Notes: generated from the letters alone by a model not told the origin. Shown: positions 1-10,147, counted from the first letter of the stretch. The stretch is 56,231 nucleotides of DNA from Gnetum montanum (GCA_015680685.1 MNCI01017692.1:903325-959555), one strand, 5' to 3'. Made by a program: numbers and translations.

Positions 1-80
1 ATATCGCAGGGGATGCAATATCACAGCGGACGCGATATCGCGTATGCGATATCGCGGCCTGTGCAATTCGCGTCTCATCA
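1..80 (-). mobile_element. LTR U3 end of an inverted Ty3/gypsy element, continuing left of the window
   Basis: On the minus strand this reads from position 80 as TGATGAGACGCG, followed by an array of CGATATCG palindromes. That matches the start of the element B LTR (TGATGGGACA plus GATATCGC palindromes). The CATCA at 76-80 would be the outer LTR end. The element itself lies outside the window, so its content is unknown. Confidence 0.6.
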
Positions 81-435
81 ATAATGGAGTTGGAAAATGA
101 TGAAAAATGATTATTCTAAAAATAAAACATAGTTTTTGTGTTTTCTCAACCAAGGAGCCTTGAATGTTAGCTTAATTAATGTTCTTGTTGAAAATGTTAG
201 TAAAGGAGTGGAAAAATACTATATGAGTAAGAATTCAATGTTAATGCCAATAATTGATTTTTGAGATTAAAATTGGTTAGTATTATCATACTATCATTTC
301 TAAGACTTCAAAAAATTATTCTAACATTGGAAATTACCCGAAAATAATTCTTGGAGTTGTTGGAACAATAGCAAGTCCTTGCAAAATGCATAAGAAAAAG
401 ATGATTATTTGAGAAAGAGAAACTCCCATCACATT
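81..435. other. No gene seen between two inverted LTR fragments
   Basis: AT-rich sequence with no coding frame of note and no recognisable repeat. It separates the U3 fragment at 1-80 from the U5-side LTR fragment beginning at 436. No primer-binding-site match is seen immediately left of 436, so it does not look like the internal region of the neighbouring LTR. Confidence 0.5.
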
Positions 436-885
436 TGATGAGTGGCGAGGTACCACTACAATCAACCATATGAAACGAGCATAGCACGTGTGATCCGGTT
501 GAACTTCGCAGACTAAGTGCCTACACGCCCCATGGAACACTTGGGGTTAATCATTCGTTGTCTTCCCAGACTTACTTGTGGTTGTCACGGTGTATGGTTA
601 AGTAAGTCCAAGGTATATGATTTTTATGGTCTTTTATGTTTTATCTCCTATGCTATCGAGGTGAAGGGTTGAGAAACTAAGTACTAATTCTAACTAATGA
701 CTAAGTCTAAATTACCTAGTGTCAGCATCCGTTCCCACTTACTGTACACACCCTGAACCGATGCAACCGCAGCTACCAAATGCTAATCGTTGCTAGGATC
801 ACCATGCATAACGCACGTGCTTGAAGTGGTCGTATTGCGGCACTTAACTAGGAGGAAAGGGTTGAGAGAATCTAATCTAGCCTAA
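436..885 (-). mobile_element. Inverted LTR fragment (R/U5 side) of the B/D-type Ty3/gypsy family
   Basis: Read on the minus strand, this matches the 3' half of the LTRs at 9230-10128 and 15538-16339. Shared blocks run from the terminal CATCA (here TGATGAGTGGCGAGGTACC at 436) through the 'cctacacgcc' and 'cccagacttactt' blocks to the 'gggttgagag' block near 860. No PBS-like sequence adjoins the end at 436, so this is a solo or truncated LTR, or a 3' LTR. Confidence 0.75.
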
Positions 886-1075
886 ATGCGATGAGTAGCC
901 GATTCCTTGACTAACGATACACATCTTGGTGCACGACTACCACTGGGATTACCAAGCACAGATCCTGAATACGCCACTGGGTTACCAAGTAGTCACACTA
1001 GATGCTCGTAATCAAGTCGTACTCATACCGCGTTGCGATGAGCAGCCGATGGCCCTTGTTAAGGATCCCATGTTT
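886..1075 (-). repeat. Diverged LTR-like segment with a repeated CGATGAGYAGCCGAT block
   Basis: The block 'gcgatgagtagccgat' near 888 recurs as 'gcgatgagcagccgat' near 1035. The intervening 'actgggattaccaagc' and 'actgggttaccaag' resemble the TTGGTAATCC blocks found in every LTR here, in inverted orientation. It may be a second, more diverged LTR piece or an internal duplication. Confidence 0.4.
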
Positions 1076-2216
1076 AGTAATGGAAGAATCTAATCAATTC
1101 TTCGCTTCTTAGCTCTGTATAAGCTTAGTAGTGGAATTACGATGTTAATTTATTATTGACACTAGATATAAGTAAACAAATTTAGAATCATTGGGCGAAT
1201 TAACTCTATATAAGAGGATCATGAAACTAATAAAAGTTTTGTAGGAATATTTAGTTGCTTTGGTTTGTGGTTTTAATGCTAGGCATCAATTGACATATTC
1301 ATGACATGATACACATAATTAAATTGAGTGAGGTGTGCTAACTTTGCATGGTTGTTAGGCGGTGGTGTTGGGAGGTGTTTATTTGTTTTATTTATAAATG
1401 CTCATGTGATTGGTTGATTAGTTTATGCTAACAATTTTATGACTAGTTATTACATTGCTTATTATACCAATGGTGTTATGTAAGACATGTACCCCTCTCC
1501 AGCCACCCTAGTTTAATGGCACTCATTGATCGATTGATTAAGAATTTCTTGTAGTACTAACCTTACTTAGTCACACATATGCTAATCCCTCTTTTATATA
1601 ATTGTAGGCATAGATGGAGTTGGTGGATGTGATGCATAGATTTGGAGTTTTAGAATCATTTGTTATGAGATTTAAGATGCTATAAGCATGATATGTTATG
1701 TTAGATGTTTTAAATGATTTCTAACCAAAATCCTAAGCATATTTGTCAACTAGTCAAAAATTTTATTTGCATCACATTAGATCTAATAAATTAGATGTAG
1801 AAGCTCACTATCTACAATATTTGGTGAGGAGGGCCCCAACCACTATTAATCTTTTCATAGAATATCTAATTTTCTACTCAAGAGGGGAGGTTTTCAAGAT
1901 TGGTTGTAAAGCTGAAAATCCAAAAAGACAACCCCAAAATAGTTAGGCTTTTCTTTTTATTGATTTGTAGTTTCTCCTCTCTATAGTAGAAGATGGATTC
2001 TAACTCTCCCAAGAAAGCGCATTTATAGGCTGTGTGAGTTAGTAGCCCTTGAAGATGAGTTACATGTGTTTCTTTTTGTACCACAACTATCCATTTGAGA
2101 CAACATTATAATGTTACAACTTGTATGATTTATTTTTGCTACCTTCATTGATACTTGGTTAATTTGTACAATGAAATCTTAAAATTGAAAGAGAATTGGT
2201 TTTCACTGGTCAAAAA
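1076..2216. other. No gene identified
   Basis: AT-rich sequence with short open frames only (for example 1743-1946) and no recognisable protein similarity. No clear repeat boundaries were seen. Confidence 0.4.
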
Positions 2217-2364
2217 AATAAGTAAGATCAAAACTAGTGTTAAATAATTCTTTGTATGGTAGTTGCCATGGTTGAAATTTTGTGATAATAAATAAGTAAG
2301 ATCAAAACTAGTGTTAAATAATTCTTTGTATGGTAGTTGCCATGGTTGAAATTTTGTGATAATA
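2217..2364. repeat. Perfect 74-bp tandem duplication
   Basis: Positions 2217-2290 and 2291-2364 are two adjacent identical copies, beginning 'aataagtaagatcaaaac' and ending 'tgtgataata'. It lies about 0.7 kb downstream of the P450 stop codon. Confidence 0.95.
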
Positions 2365-2408
2365 ATTGGTTGAAGTATTACATACCATCAATAATTCCAA
2401 TGAAAAAA

Positions 2409-2486
2409 ATTCACGTCTTAAATTAACTTTATGGCTGATTATTTATAATTCACGTCTTAAATTAACTTTATGGCTGATTATTTATT
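2409..2486. repeat. 39-bp tandem duplication
   Basis: 'attcacgtcttaaattaac' starts at 2409 and again at 2448, and the two copies are essentially identical over 39 bp. It lies 45 bp from the preceding 74-bp duplication. Confidence 0.93.
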
Positions 2487-2576
2487 TTTCATGACAAAGC
2501 CAAAGCTAAGCATTAGCAACACTTGTCTATAGTAAACATGAACGGAAAAACATGCAAAAGTTAAGCTATAGCTATT

Positions 2577-2730
2577 ACAATAATTAGTATCACGTTACAC
2601 CAGAAAAAACAAGATGTGAGGCTGCCGAGCAGCCGTGTAGAGGCACGAGTGGTAATAATTAGTATCACCGTACACCAGAGAAATATTATGAGGCTGCTGA
2701 GAAGCTGTGAAGAGGCACAAGTAACAAAAT
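2577..2730. repeat. Imperfect tandem duplication of about 75-80 bp
   Basis: 'caataattagtatcac', 'tacaccaga', 'gaggctgc', 'agaggcac' occur in the same order in two adjacent copies, about 2577-2651 and 2655-2730. Point differences and a short indel separate them, so this copy pair is older than the two perfect duplications to its left. Confidence 0.85.
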
Positions 2731-3057
2731 GAATTGCGTGATTTCCTTTTGAGGCATACAACCTGGTTGTAAAGCGTTTGCCTTTTTTTTTTGTTCGATT
2801 GAACTTTTATGGATTATGGAAGGCTGCCCAGGAAGAGAAGCTAATGTAGTTGAACAGTTTAATTTTCAACTGGTTCATCTTTCTGATCCTTGTCTGTCTG
2901 CTCCATTCATTGGATGGAACATGAAGGCATCGTAAGCTGTGACAGATTTCAGAGTTCCAGAAGGTTCTGAACCAAATAAAAAAAATAATGCTTGAACTTG
3001 TGACAGTTGCTGTCTGCGGCCAAAGAAAAAAAAAAAACCCCCAAAAACTGGAAATGT

Positions 3058-5710
3058 TTAATTGGATTCGTTGGACTTCGATAAGAAGTGAATGTGATAG
3101 TCATTGGGAAACGAAAGTCCTGGCGTCCTTCGAATCTCTCCTCCTTTCACGGCTATCCATCTGCAATTCGAATGGAACCATATCGTTTGATCAGACGACA
3201 ACGGGTTGTACATTTTCTCCACCATAATCTGCATCATTAAACTGAAACTGACGGACAGAGAAAAAAAAAAAAAAGTCAAGTTACGTGCCTGAAATTTGTC
3301 ACAAGTTCGTGCAAGAACAAAGCCAAAGCAAGTTTTGTGAAGTCGGTTCCCACACAGAAACGCATTCCTCCTCCAAATGGTATGAAATGCTTTGCAGGTG
3401 CGCTGCCATCCATTTTCTGTAAATTGAAATGCAAACATTGTGCTATTCTATTACCTTCCTGTTTTCAACGAATTGAAGCAATGATTCAGATCAGACCTAA
3501 CTTGTCATTTGTTTTTTAGGCCTACAGCACTTACTTGCCATCTCCATGGATTGAATTGCAGCGGTTGAGGGTACACATTTGGATCAAGATGAAGAGCAGT
3601 TGGGCACACCATGACTGCCCATCCAGCAGGAATTGTGTACCCTGTTATTTTATAAAAAGAAAGTTTCTAGTTAATTATTGAGTTCTATGGTTTGGGCATG
3701 CGCAAGAAAGGTTGCGGCATCACTGTTTCGAGAAAAACATGGAACTATTGAAAATGATACTAAAAACTTGCAAATCTAAGATGATAGTGGCGGTTTTTTA
3801 AGGGTTGTTGTGTGCTACTTTTTGGCATTTTGCAGAAAAAGGTAAATGTAATGTACCTTTTATATTGATATCCTTCATAGCTTTCCTGAACATGCCTGGA
3901 ACAATGTTGGCCAGCCTGATTGTTTCATTCACCACCTGCATGGCACAACCCAACCAAATAATCAAATCAGACCAGCTCAACAGTGACCCTGTAACCCCAC
4001 TTTCTGTAATTTGTCTTCTTCCAAAAAATGGTATGAATCACTCTTTGTTGTTTAAGAGATGATAGAGTAGCGGTTCTTACGCAGGATGTGAATGACATGG
4101 CTTTGTAATCCTTCCATGTGAGCTTGGCAACTTTATCTGTCTTACTTGCAAGGATCGCCTCGTGTTCTTTCTGTATTATATTTGCAGTAGTCACAGTAGT
4201 GGTCAATGTCAAAAACAAGAAATAAGAAATCAAATTCTGGCGCAGGTGCAGCAGGTTTAGTTTAATTGAATTGACGAATACCTTGAGTTCTTCAAGAGCA
4301 GCCGGACTCTCTGTGATGAATCGGAGAGCCAAAGTGAGGGCGAGGGATGTCGTTTCAAAACTAGCAAACAACATCACGAACATCAAATCCAAGGCAATCT
4401 CTCTTGTCACCTTTGAGCCTTCTCTGTCCATCTCTGCCATGACAAGGTCAAAAAAATCCTGCTCCCTATCTTTTCTCTGTCCACGACTTCTTCTTCTTCT
4501 TCTTTCATCCATTGTTTGATTCAGCACTTTCATTGCATTGCGACGGCCCTTCACATGATTCGCATGATCAAGATCAGCACAGTCCACAAAAATGTTCTTT
4601 GAAACCAACAAACTTCATATGTTAAAATAATGCTAATGAATATAATGCAACAGCACAAACAATCTCAGAAACCCATGCCACAGAAACCAATGCCTCGAAT
4701 TTACTCATGGCTTTTGGTTCAGTAGAGTCGTTAATTACGATCGTTACCTTGAGGCAGGCATGGTAAGCGGTGCCGGGCAAGGCAAGAGGATAGGATATCA
4801 ATCCCTGTATGAAAGCCTGAAAATTATGCCTCAGAGATGGCTTGGCAAAGTCCTTGTCTGGATCATAGCTCATCAGTTTCTTGGCTGTAAAATCGAAGAT
4901 AATCTGCACAAAGGAAAAAAACCATTATAACTATATCATATAAGATGGAGAACTAATATAAAAACATAGATAAAACTTTTGGTTAAATCTAAGGAGCTGA
5001 GGAATATAATGGAGGATAAGTTACGGCTGCTGTGGCATCCTTGAACTCAACTACTTGGTTATGCCAAGCAAGTGTTCTGCAGGAAATGAAGTCCTGAAAC
5101 TGGGAGAGCAGATTGTGTCTAAGGTTGTCTGCACCAACAAGAGTAAGAACCATGTTGCGAAGGTGCTTGTACATGTATCCATGTTGGGATCCCACATTCT
5201 GGTCTCCGAACACCTTGGTGAAAGTGTCTGGATACCAGCTTTGGAAAAGTCGACCCTCCTGCTGAAATATGAATTGGTTCACGTCAGGGTCTGTTGACAC
5301 CACCACCGGCCTGCCCACCAAGCTAGTTCTGAACACAGCTCCGTATCTGCACCAAAAAGAAAACCCCAGAATCAATCCAAGGGGTTTTAGTAAAAAATTT
5401 CAGTTTCGAAATTGCTTGTTATTATGGGGAGCTCAGCCGGGGTAAGTAGGTGGGCAGGGTTGGTTTAGCATGTATACCTTTTCTTCCTGCTCTGAACAAA
5501 TGGAGGTACATCAAAACAATGATTTGGAGCAAAGAACTGCAAGGTCTCTCCAATTATAGGCAGTCCCATGCTCCCTGGTGGTAGATTTCTTCTTTCTTTG
5601 CTGGCTAGCCATGGAAACAAGCAGTCTCTGCTGCAAAATGTGAGCAAGAACTTGAAGAAAAAACCTCCAGCTGCTGCCAAAACAAGAGCCATAGCTGCAA
5701 GATTCCACAT
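3058..5710 (-). CDS. Cytochrome P450, CYP87 family (CYP85 clan), nine exons
   Basis: Likely an ER-anchored monooxygenase acting on a sterol or triterpenoid. Characterised CYP87 members oxidise such substrates; this one's substrate is unknown. Exons on the minus strand: 5710-5478, 5346-5025, 4903-4748, 4548-4282, 4170-4081, 3935-3857, 3641-3535, 3416-3289 and 3160-3058. They join to 1485 nt, a 494-residue protein with no internal stop, normal for a plant P450. Seen in order: hydrophobic N-terminal anchor (about residues 1-25); proline hinge LPPGSMGLP (from 43); the CYP87-like stretch with QQEGRLFQSWYPDTF; I-helix ASFETT (299-304); ExxR as ETIR (360-363); FNPWRW (412-417); heme-binding FGGGMRFCVG with Cys439. 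An arginine-rich insert near residues 253-262 comes from a CTT repeat. The acceptor before exon 4 has a weak pyrimidine tract. The last intron fits only with a GC donor (3288-3287). The start at 5710 fits the family N-terminus and has A at -3. No other gene is near. Confidence 0.92.
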
Positions 5711-5810
5711 TTTGGAAGCAAAGATAAACTAAGCACATACAGCAAATGAGAAGAAGGAATTGAAGGACAGCTACTTGCTACTTGTTGATTTTGAGTTTGG
5801 TTGGACTGCT

Positions 5811-5817
5811 TTTTATA
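5811..5817 (-). promoter_or_regulatory. TATA box of the P450 gene
   Basis: TATAAAA on the minus strand, about 100 nt upstream of the chosen ATG at 5710. It predicts a leader of about 70 nt. That leader would contain an upstream ATG at 5738 in another frame. Confidence 0.65.
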
Positions 5818-5859
5818 CCAAGAAGAAATGCTAAAGTAATCAATGATTAAGGGCTCCAC

Positions 5860-7006
5860 ACGTAATTAGCAGAAGCAGAAGCAGCCGGCAGACAGGCAGG
5901 CAGTGTGTCGTGTCAACTCTGAGGCCTCAGGCATCGCCATTAAAAAACAGGAAGCAGTAGCAGCAGCAACAATGTTGGTGTGAAAAATTAGGTAACCTCC
6001 ATAACAGCCCAATACAGGAAGCTCATGGGATGCTTCCTAAACTTGAATACTCAGCAATTTTGAGACTATTTCGGCCGCATGTGCAATTACACTCTGCATT
6101 TCATTTGTTATATGTGGGGTTTCAGCTGTCTTGCTGCTGCAACATGGCTTGGGGGGTGTTCATCTCCCCTCATTCTTCCACTTCTGAAGTCAAACCCCAC
6201 TAAAAAAACACTACTTGATTCAAAGGCATTTTTTGTGAAGAGACCAGACCAGCTCACAACATTTGCTTTTTTTCTAACATGGAATCCCAACCCCTTTTCT
6301 GCCATTGTTAGAACTCCTGGTATATTATTGTATGAGCTAAAAGTGTTGCAGAAAGTTGAGACATTCTACAATATAAAATTAAGGCAAAAGCGCCATAATT
6401 CATGTAGGCTCCTCTTATGTTTGGTGGAGTGTGAACACTCTGGCATGGCTGCCTTGGTGATTTAGGCTATCCCACTCTCCCAGGTCAAATCATGACATGA
6501 CTATGACTATCGTCCATCCCAATCTCCTTCAATTCTTTGATGGCCCCCAACACTATATGTAGTAACAGTGTCACCATTGTTTACTTAAATTCTCCTCTTT
6601 TTTTCCACCCTTCCTGCATGCTTCTTCGTTGAGCGTTGTCAAATAAGTAAAGGATTTCAGGGCTGCGCCTGGATTGAGAATCTAGAAACAGATGTGCAGA
6701 ATTCAAATGAAGTAACGTGCTGATTAGTGGAAAGAATTTTGTTTTAAGAAAGAAGCGGTTTGACTTGGCGGATTTCTCGTAATGTAATCTACCATGCACA
6801 AGCCCCCAAAGTGATCAGCCAGAAATAGCAGTAGCCATTTTGTTTTTATCAAACATTCTCCTGCTTCAACCACTACACATGTTCGTAAGCCTATGCCTCT
6901 GCCCAAATGTATCATATACTCCTACGAAATCTAATGGATCACGGTTGCTACCTTAGCATATCTATCATAGAAGAGTAAAGGACTATCATCTAGAGTTTTA
7001 CTATTC
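5860..7006. other. Intergenic sequence upstream of the P450; no gene recognised
   Basis: The longest frame is 6079-6465 on the plus strand (128 codons). It has no recognisable domain, and its composition is like its surroundings. No repeat structure was recognised before the 'atcttaatctcttt' repeats at 7007-7040. Confidence 0.4.
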
Positions 7007-7040
7007 ATCTTAATCTCTTTTTGCTGATCTTAATCTCTTT

Positions 7041-7616
7041 TTGCTAATCTTAATTTTCTGTGGAAAGTTATTAGGCCTACTATTTTATATTATATTTGGA
7101 AGCGAAGATGCAATGTTCTATTTCAAAAGACAGATTATTCTAATAAATGTTTGCTTAACAGGTTGGAGAAGTTGCAGATCTTTTGCCTCACCCATTTTCA
7201 ACTCACATCTCAAGCATCCAAATTCAATTTGGACAGTCATTAATTGGTTCATCTCTTGCAGCTATGGGAAAGACCTGTGTGTTCACACTTAGCATTAGTA
7301 ATCTCTACAAGGAAGCTTTCCCTTTTTATTATGTGAAGTCACCATTGAAACTCTCTCTATCCTTAATTGAGAGCTCTTTGCCTCATCTAATTCTATGTCA
7401 TTCTATTTTGTAACAAGCTAGTATGTGCGGACATTTGGTTGTGCCCCAACTTGGGTTTCCTCCTTTAATACTCGTTTATTTCTAAGGCGTTTGCCGAGTG
7501 TCATTCACAATGCTCTCGATTTTCCCTTTCCTTTAACCCTATGACTTATTCAAGTTGTTGTAATTGATGCACCTTTAATTTCAATAAAACTTCTTTTCGG
7601 GGTCCGACACCCCCCC
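7041..7616 (+). mobile_element. 5'-truncated LINE (L1-type), 3' end only
   Basis: The frame beginning near 7059 (tgtggaaagttattagg) encodes a stretch like WKVIRPTILYYIWKRRCN. This closely matches the protein coded on the minus strand at 54471-54653, inside a clearer LINE. An AATAAA and a short GGGGT/ACCCC hairpin end the element. A 14-bp target-site duplication, 'atcttaatctcttt', lies at 7027-7040 and 7617-7630, with an extra copy at 7007-7020. Heavy 5' truncation and a long TSD fit target-primed reverse transcription. Confidence 0.8.
7599..7613 (+). other. LINE 3'-terminal hairpin
   Basis: GGGGT-CCGAC-ACCCC forms a 5-bp stem with a 5-nt loop, 15 nt after AATAAA. The minus-strand LINE at 54024-54036 ends with the same arrangement (GGGT-CTGAC-ACCC), so the structure is probably the template signal for the LINE reverse transcriptase. 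Confidence 0.7.
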
Positions 7617-7629
7617 ATCTTAATCTCTT

Positions 7630-7700
7630 TCAAGTGGTTATGCCTAGGCTCAAACTTAGGTCTTACAACTTGAGAAACAAGTACCTTACCAACACAGAGA
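7630..7700 (-). mobile_element. SINE-like unit, degenerate
   Basis: On the minus strand AGTTTGAGCCT (7646-7656) resembles a tRNA B box. A diverged copy of the same sequence is found near 7980-8040 (CTCTTT..GTGGTT..GCTCAAACT). The A box is weak, so the call rests on the shared unit and the B-box likeness. Confidence 0.4.
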
Positions 7701-7784
7701 GATTTTAAGATGAAAATTTGAACACAAATAGAAGTAAACCTACTTTGAAAAAGACTACTAATTTGGAGGGTGTTGGAACCTCAA

Positions 7785-7866
7785 AATAGAAGTAAACATT
7801 GCCTACTAGAATTGAACCCATGGCTTGGAGCTTTCAAATTAAGAGTTTTACCACTAGGCTAAAACC
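7785..7866 (-). mobile_element. tRNA-derived SINE head
   Basis: On the minus strand, TAGCCTAGTGG (7861-7851) is a perfect polymerase III A box and GGTTCAATTCT (7818-7808) fits the B-box consensus, with tRNA-like spacing. The direct repeat 'aaatagaagtaaac' at about 7726 and 7785 may be a flanking duplication. A tRNA gene is unlikely because the arms do not pair. Confidence 0.6.
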
Positions 7867-7979
7867 TCATTAAAGACTATGAATTTGAATCAGAAAGTGG
7901 CTTGACAACATATGTTAAGAAGCATTGAAACAATTCATACATCACAAGAATGTAATTAATCAAGGTTATTTCAAGCCTA

Positions 7980-8040
7980 ATCTCTTTATTGTGGTTGCAC
8001 CCATGCTCAAACTCACATGACTCAATGATGAAAGAGAAAC
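7980..8040 (-). mobile_element. Second copy of the 7630-7700 SINE-like unit
   Basis: It shares CTCTTT, GTGGTT and GCTCAAACT in the same order with 7625-7660. It is diverged and lacks clear ends. Confidence 0.35.
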
Positions 8041-8579
8041 CTAAGGATTTTCACAAGATCCTTCACTTATATAGAGATTCCATGTGCTAATATTGCATGT
8101 AGTTGAATGGGGTTGCATGGACACATGAATGGAAATAAGAAGCAACATGTTCTCAAAGGTTCTAAGATATTGAAGTTTTTTAGAATGTGTTTGCTTTCCT
8201 TATATTAAGAGGAGTACGATATAAGGCCAAATGCACCATCAATAATTGCTTAAGAATTGTAAATTATAGATTGTAAGAGAATTTGAGAATTTTAAGTGAA
8301 GAGGATTGGACTATATAAGGAGAAAATATAAGCACTATTTATGGGTAGAGGATTTGCTTTGTGACTATACTATTATGGTAAGAAATTAAGCTATAGTTGT
8401 ATAGCATAGACTAAGAAAATTTGGTAGTGAAAACAATTGAAGTACAGAGAACCTTAAGGTAGTTTTCCAAGGTTGAAAAACATGTACATGAATATAGAAA
8501 ATGAAATACTTTGTGACTTAATATCTTGTAAAATAGTCAAATTAGTATCATTGTAATTATGGGAGCATGACTAAGCATA

Positions 8580-8700
8580 GTTCATTGGCTAGTTGGTTAG
8601 CTCACATTGACTTGCACCCAAACATACTATGTTCAAATTCTGGTATTAGCACCTTACACATGCTTTAAAGTATATTCCTAATTCATGCTTTACCCTAAAA
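8580..8700 (+). mobile_element. tRNA-derived SINE-like unit
   Basis: TGGCTAGTTGG (8586-8596) fits a polymerase III A box and TGTTCAAATTC (8630-8640) fits a B box, separated as in a tRNA. The downstream body is AT-rich and ends in a short A-rich stretch near 8698-8710. Confidence 0.5.
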
Positions 8701-9171
8701 AAGAAAATTACAGAACATGACTTCATATCAAATGATTAAAATGTTAAAGTTAATAAATGACTATGTAGGTAATTTGATTTCAATTATAACCATGAACATT
8801 ATTGAGGTTCATTGTTACAACTACAATTGTTGAATAAACTTTTGAAAATGTTTAGAACTAACTAGTTTGGCAAAACTATTAACTAATTTATCAATGATGT
8901 TGATGTGAAGAGGCTTTATGAAACCTTCAATAAAAGCATATCTTATGTAATGTACTATGAATTTAATATGCTTTGTTTATTCATGAGTAAAAAGATTCTT
9001 GATCAACTTTATGATACTTTGATTATCATTATAAAAAGTAATGGGTTTTAAAATTTCTTTTTTTTTAACTCTATAAACAATTGATTTAACCATTTTAATT
9101 CTGTAACAAGATGCATCACAATTTTATATTCTAACTCTGTTATTAATAAGCAAACAACTTTTGTACCTAAA

Positions 9172-9229
9172 GATGTAGTGTAGTGGTCAAGGCAGACATG
9201 TTTTGGGAAGGAGTTTATGGGTTCAATTC
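9172..9229 (+). mobile_element. SINE head interrupted in its B box by element B
   Basis: TAGTGTAGTGG (9176-9186) is an A box. GGTTCAATTC (9220-9229) is the first ten bases of a B box, and its last base lies beyond element B, after the AATTC duplication at 16340-16344. The SINE was therefore present before element B inserted. Its body continues at 16345-16425 and, past element C, from 29758. Confidence 0.65.
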
Positions 9230-10128
9230 TGATGGGACATGATATCGCATGGGCCGCGATATCGCGTCCTCATTGCGATAATGGGATATTTCGGCCTCAC
9301 TGTGATATCACGTACGTGATGTATCGTATGCGATATCGTGCATGCGATATCACGTACGTGATGTATCGTACGCGATATCGCACATGCGATATCGCAGTCC
9401 GCTGCCATTTCTATAAATAAGAAGCGGCTCTTCCTTGTTTCTCATCTAGATCTAGACCCTTAGCGAAACTCTGGCAGTTTTACATCTCCAGAGATAGAAT
9501 AATTTCCATGTGCTTGCAGTAGGAGTCCCAAAGTGAACGGATCTTTATTTGAGAAAATATTGTACCTAAGCACAAGTTTGTGTATGGAAATAAAGATGAA
9601 CTTTTTGGATAAACCTTGCAATGCATGGACTAAGCTAATTAGGACTTTAATTATTGTTAATGTTTAAATGCTTTATTAGTTAATTAAATATCTCTCAACC
9701 CTTCTCTCATAGTTAAGTGCATTCAGTATGACCACTTTGACCATGTGCGTTACGCTTGGTAATCCCAATAATGAATAGCGTTTGGTAATCCTAGAAGGTT
9801 GCATTGGCTCAGGGTGTGAATGGTAAGTGGGAACGGATACTGATGCTAGGCATTAGAGCTTAGTTAGTTAAATCTAGCTAATTAGTCACTTCACCCTTTA
9901 CCTCATTAGCATAGGAGATAAAAACATAAAAGACATAAAAATCATATACCTCAGACTTACTTAACCATACAACCTTGACAAATACAAGTAAGTCTGGGAA
10001 GACAATGAACGATTAACCTTAAGTGTTCCATAAGGCGTGTAGGCACTTAGTCTGTGGAGTTCAACCGGATCGCGTGTGTAACACTCGTATTCGTATGGTT
10101 GAGTGTAGGGGTACCTCGCCACTCATCA
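9230..10128 (+). repeat. Element B 5' LTR (899 bp)
   Basis: TGATGGGACA...CTCATCA. A short U3 of about 180 bp is packed with GCGATATCGC-like palindromes, followed by the TATA box at 9412-9418. AATAAA at 9589-9594 suggests a polyadenylation signal, giving a long R/U5. It is about 97 bp longer than the 3' copy because of extra palindrome units, including a 42-bp tandem duplication at 9304-9387. Confidence 0.95.
9412..9418 (+). promoter_or_regulatory. LTR TATA box, element B
   Basis: TATAAAT directly follows the palindrome array. The same position carries TATAAAT in elements C (16565-16571), D (36992-36998) and E (34128-34134), which fixes the U3/R boundary shortly downstream. Confidence 0.7.
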
Positions 10129-10129
10129 T

Positions 10130-10147
10130 TGGCACCATTGCTGGGGA
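10130..10147 (+). other. Primer-binding site, element B
   Basis: TGGCACCATTGCTGGGGA begins two bases after the LTR. It resembles the complement of the 3' end of plant tRNA-Asp (TGGCGCCGTTGCCGGGG), the primer typical of Athila-type elements, with a few transitions. Confidence 0.8.

Noticed and set aside
1-80. CRISPR-like array of palindromic repeats
   Set aside because: Repeats are irregular GATATC palindromes without spacers, and the sequence is a plant LTR.
6079-6465. 128-codon open frame upstream of the P450
   Set aside because: No recognisable domain, no splice or promoter support, and random long frames are common in this window.
9176-9229. Functional tRNA genes at the A-box/B-box pairs
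   Set aside because: The boxes are tRNA-like but acceptor and anticodon arms do not pair, so SINE heads are more likely.
9217-9420. Overlapping open frames on both strands with repetitive Tyr/Arg/Cys or Ile/His residues
   Set aside because: They arise from the palindromic LTR U3 array, which reads open on both strands.
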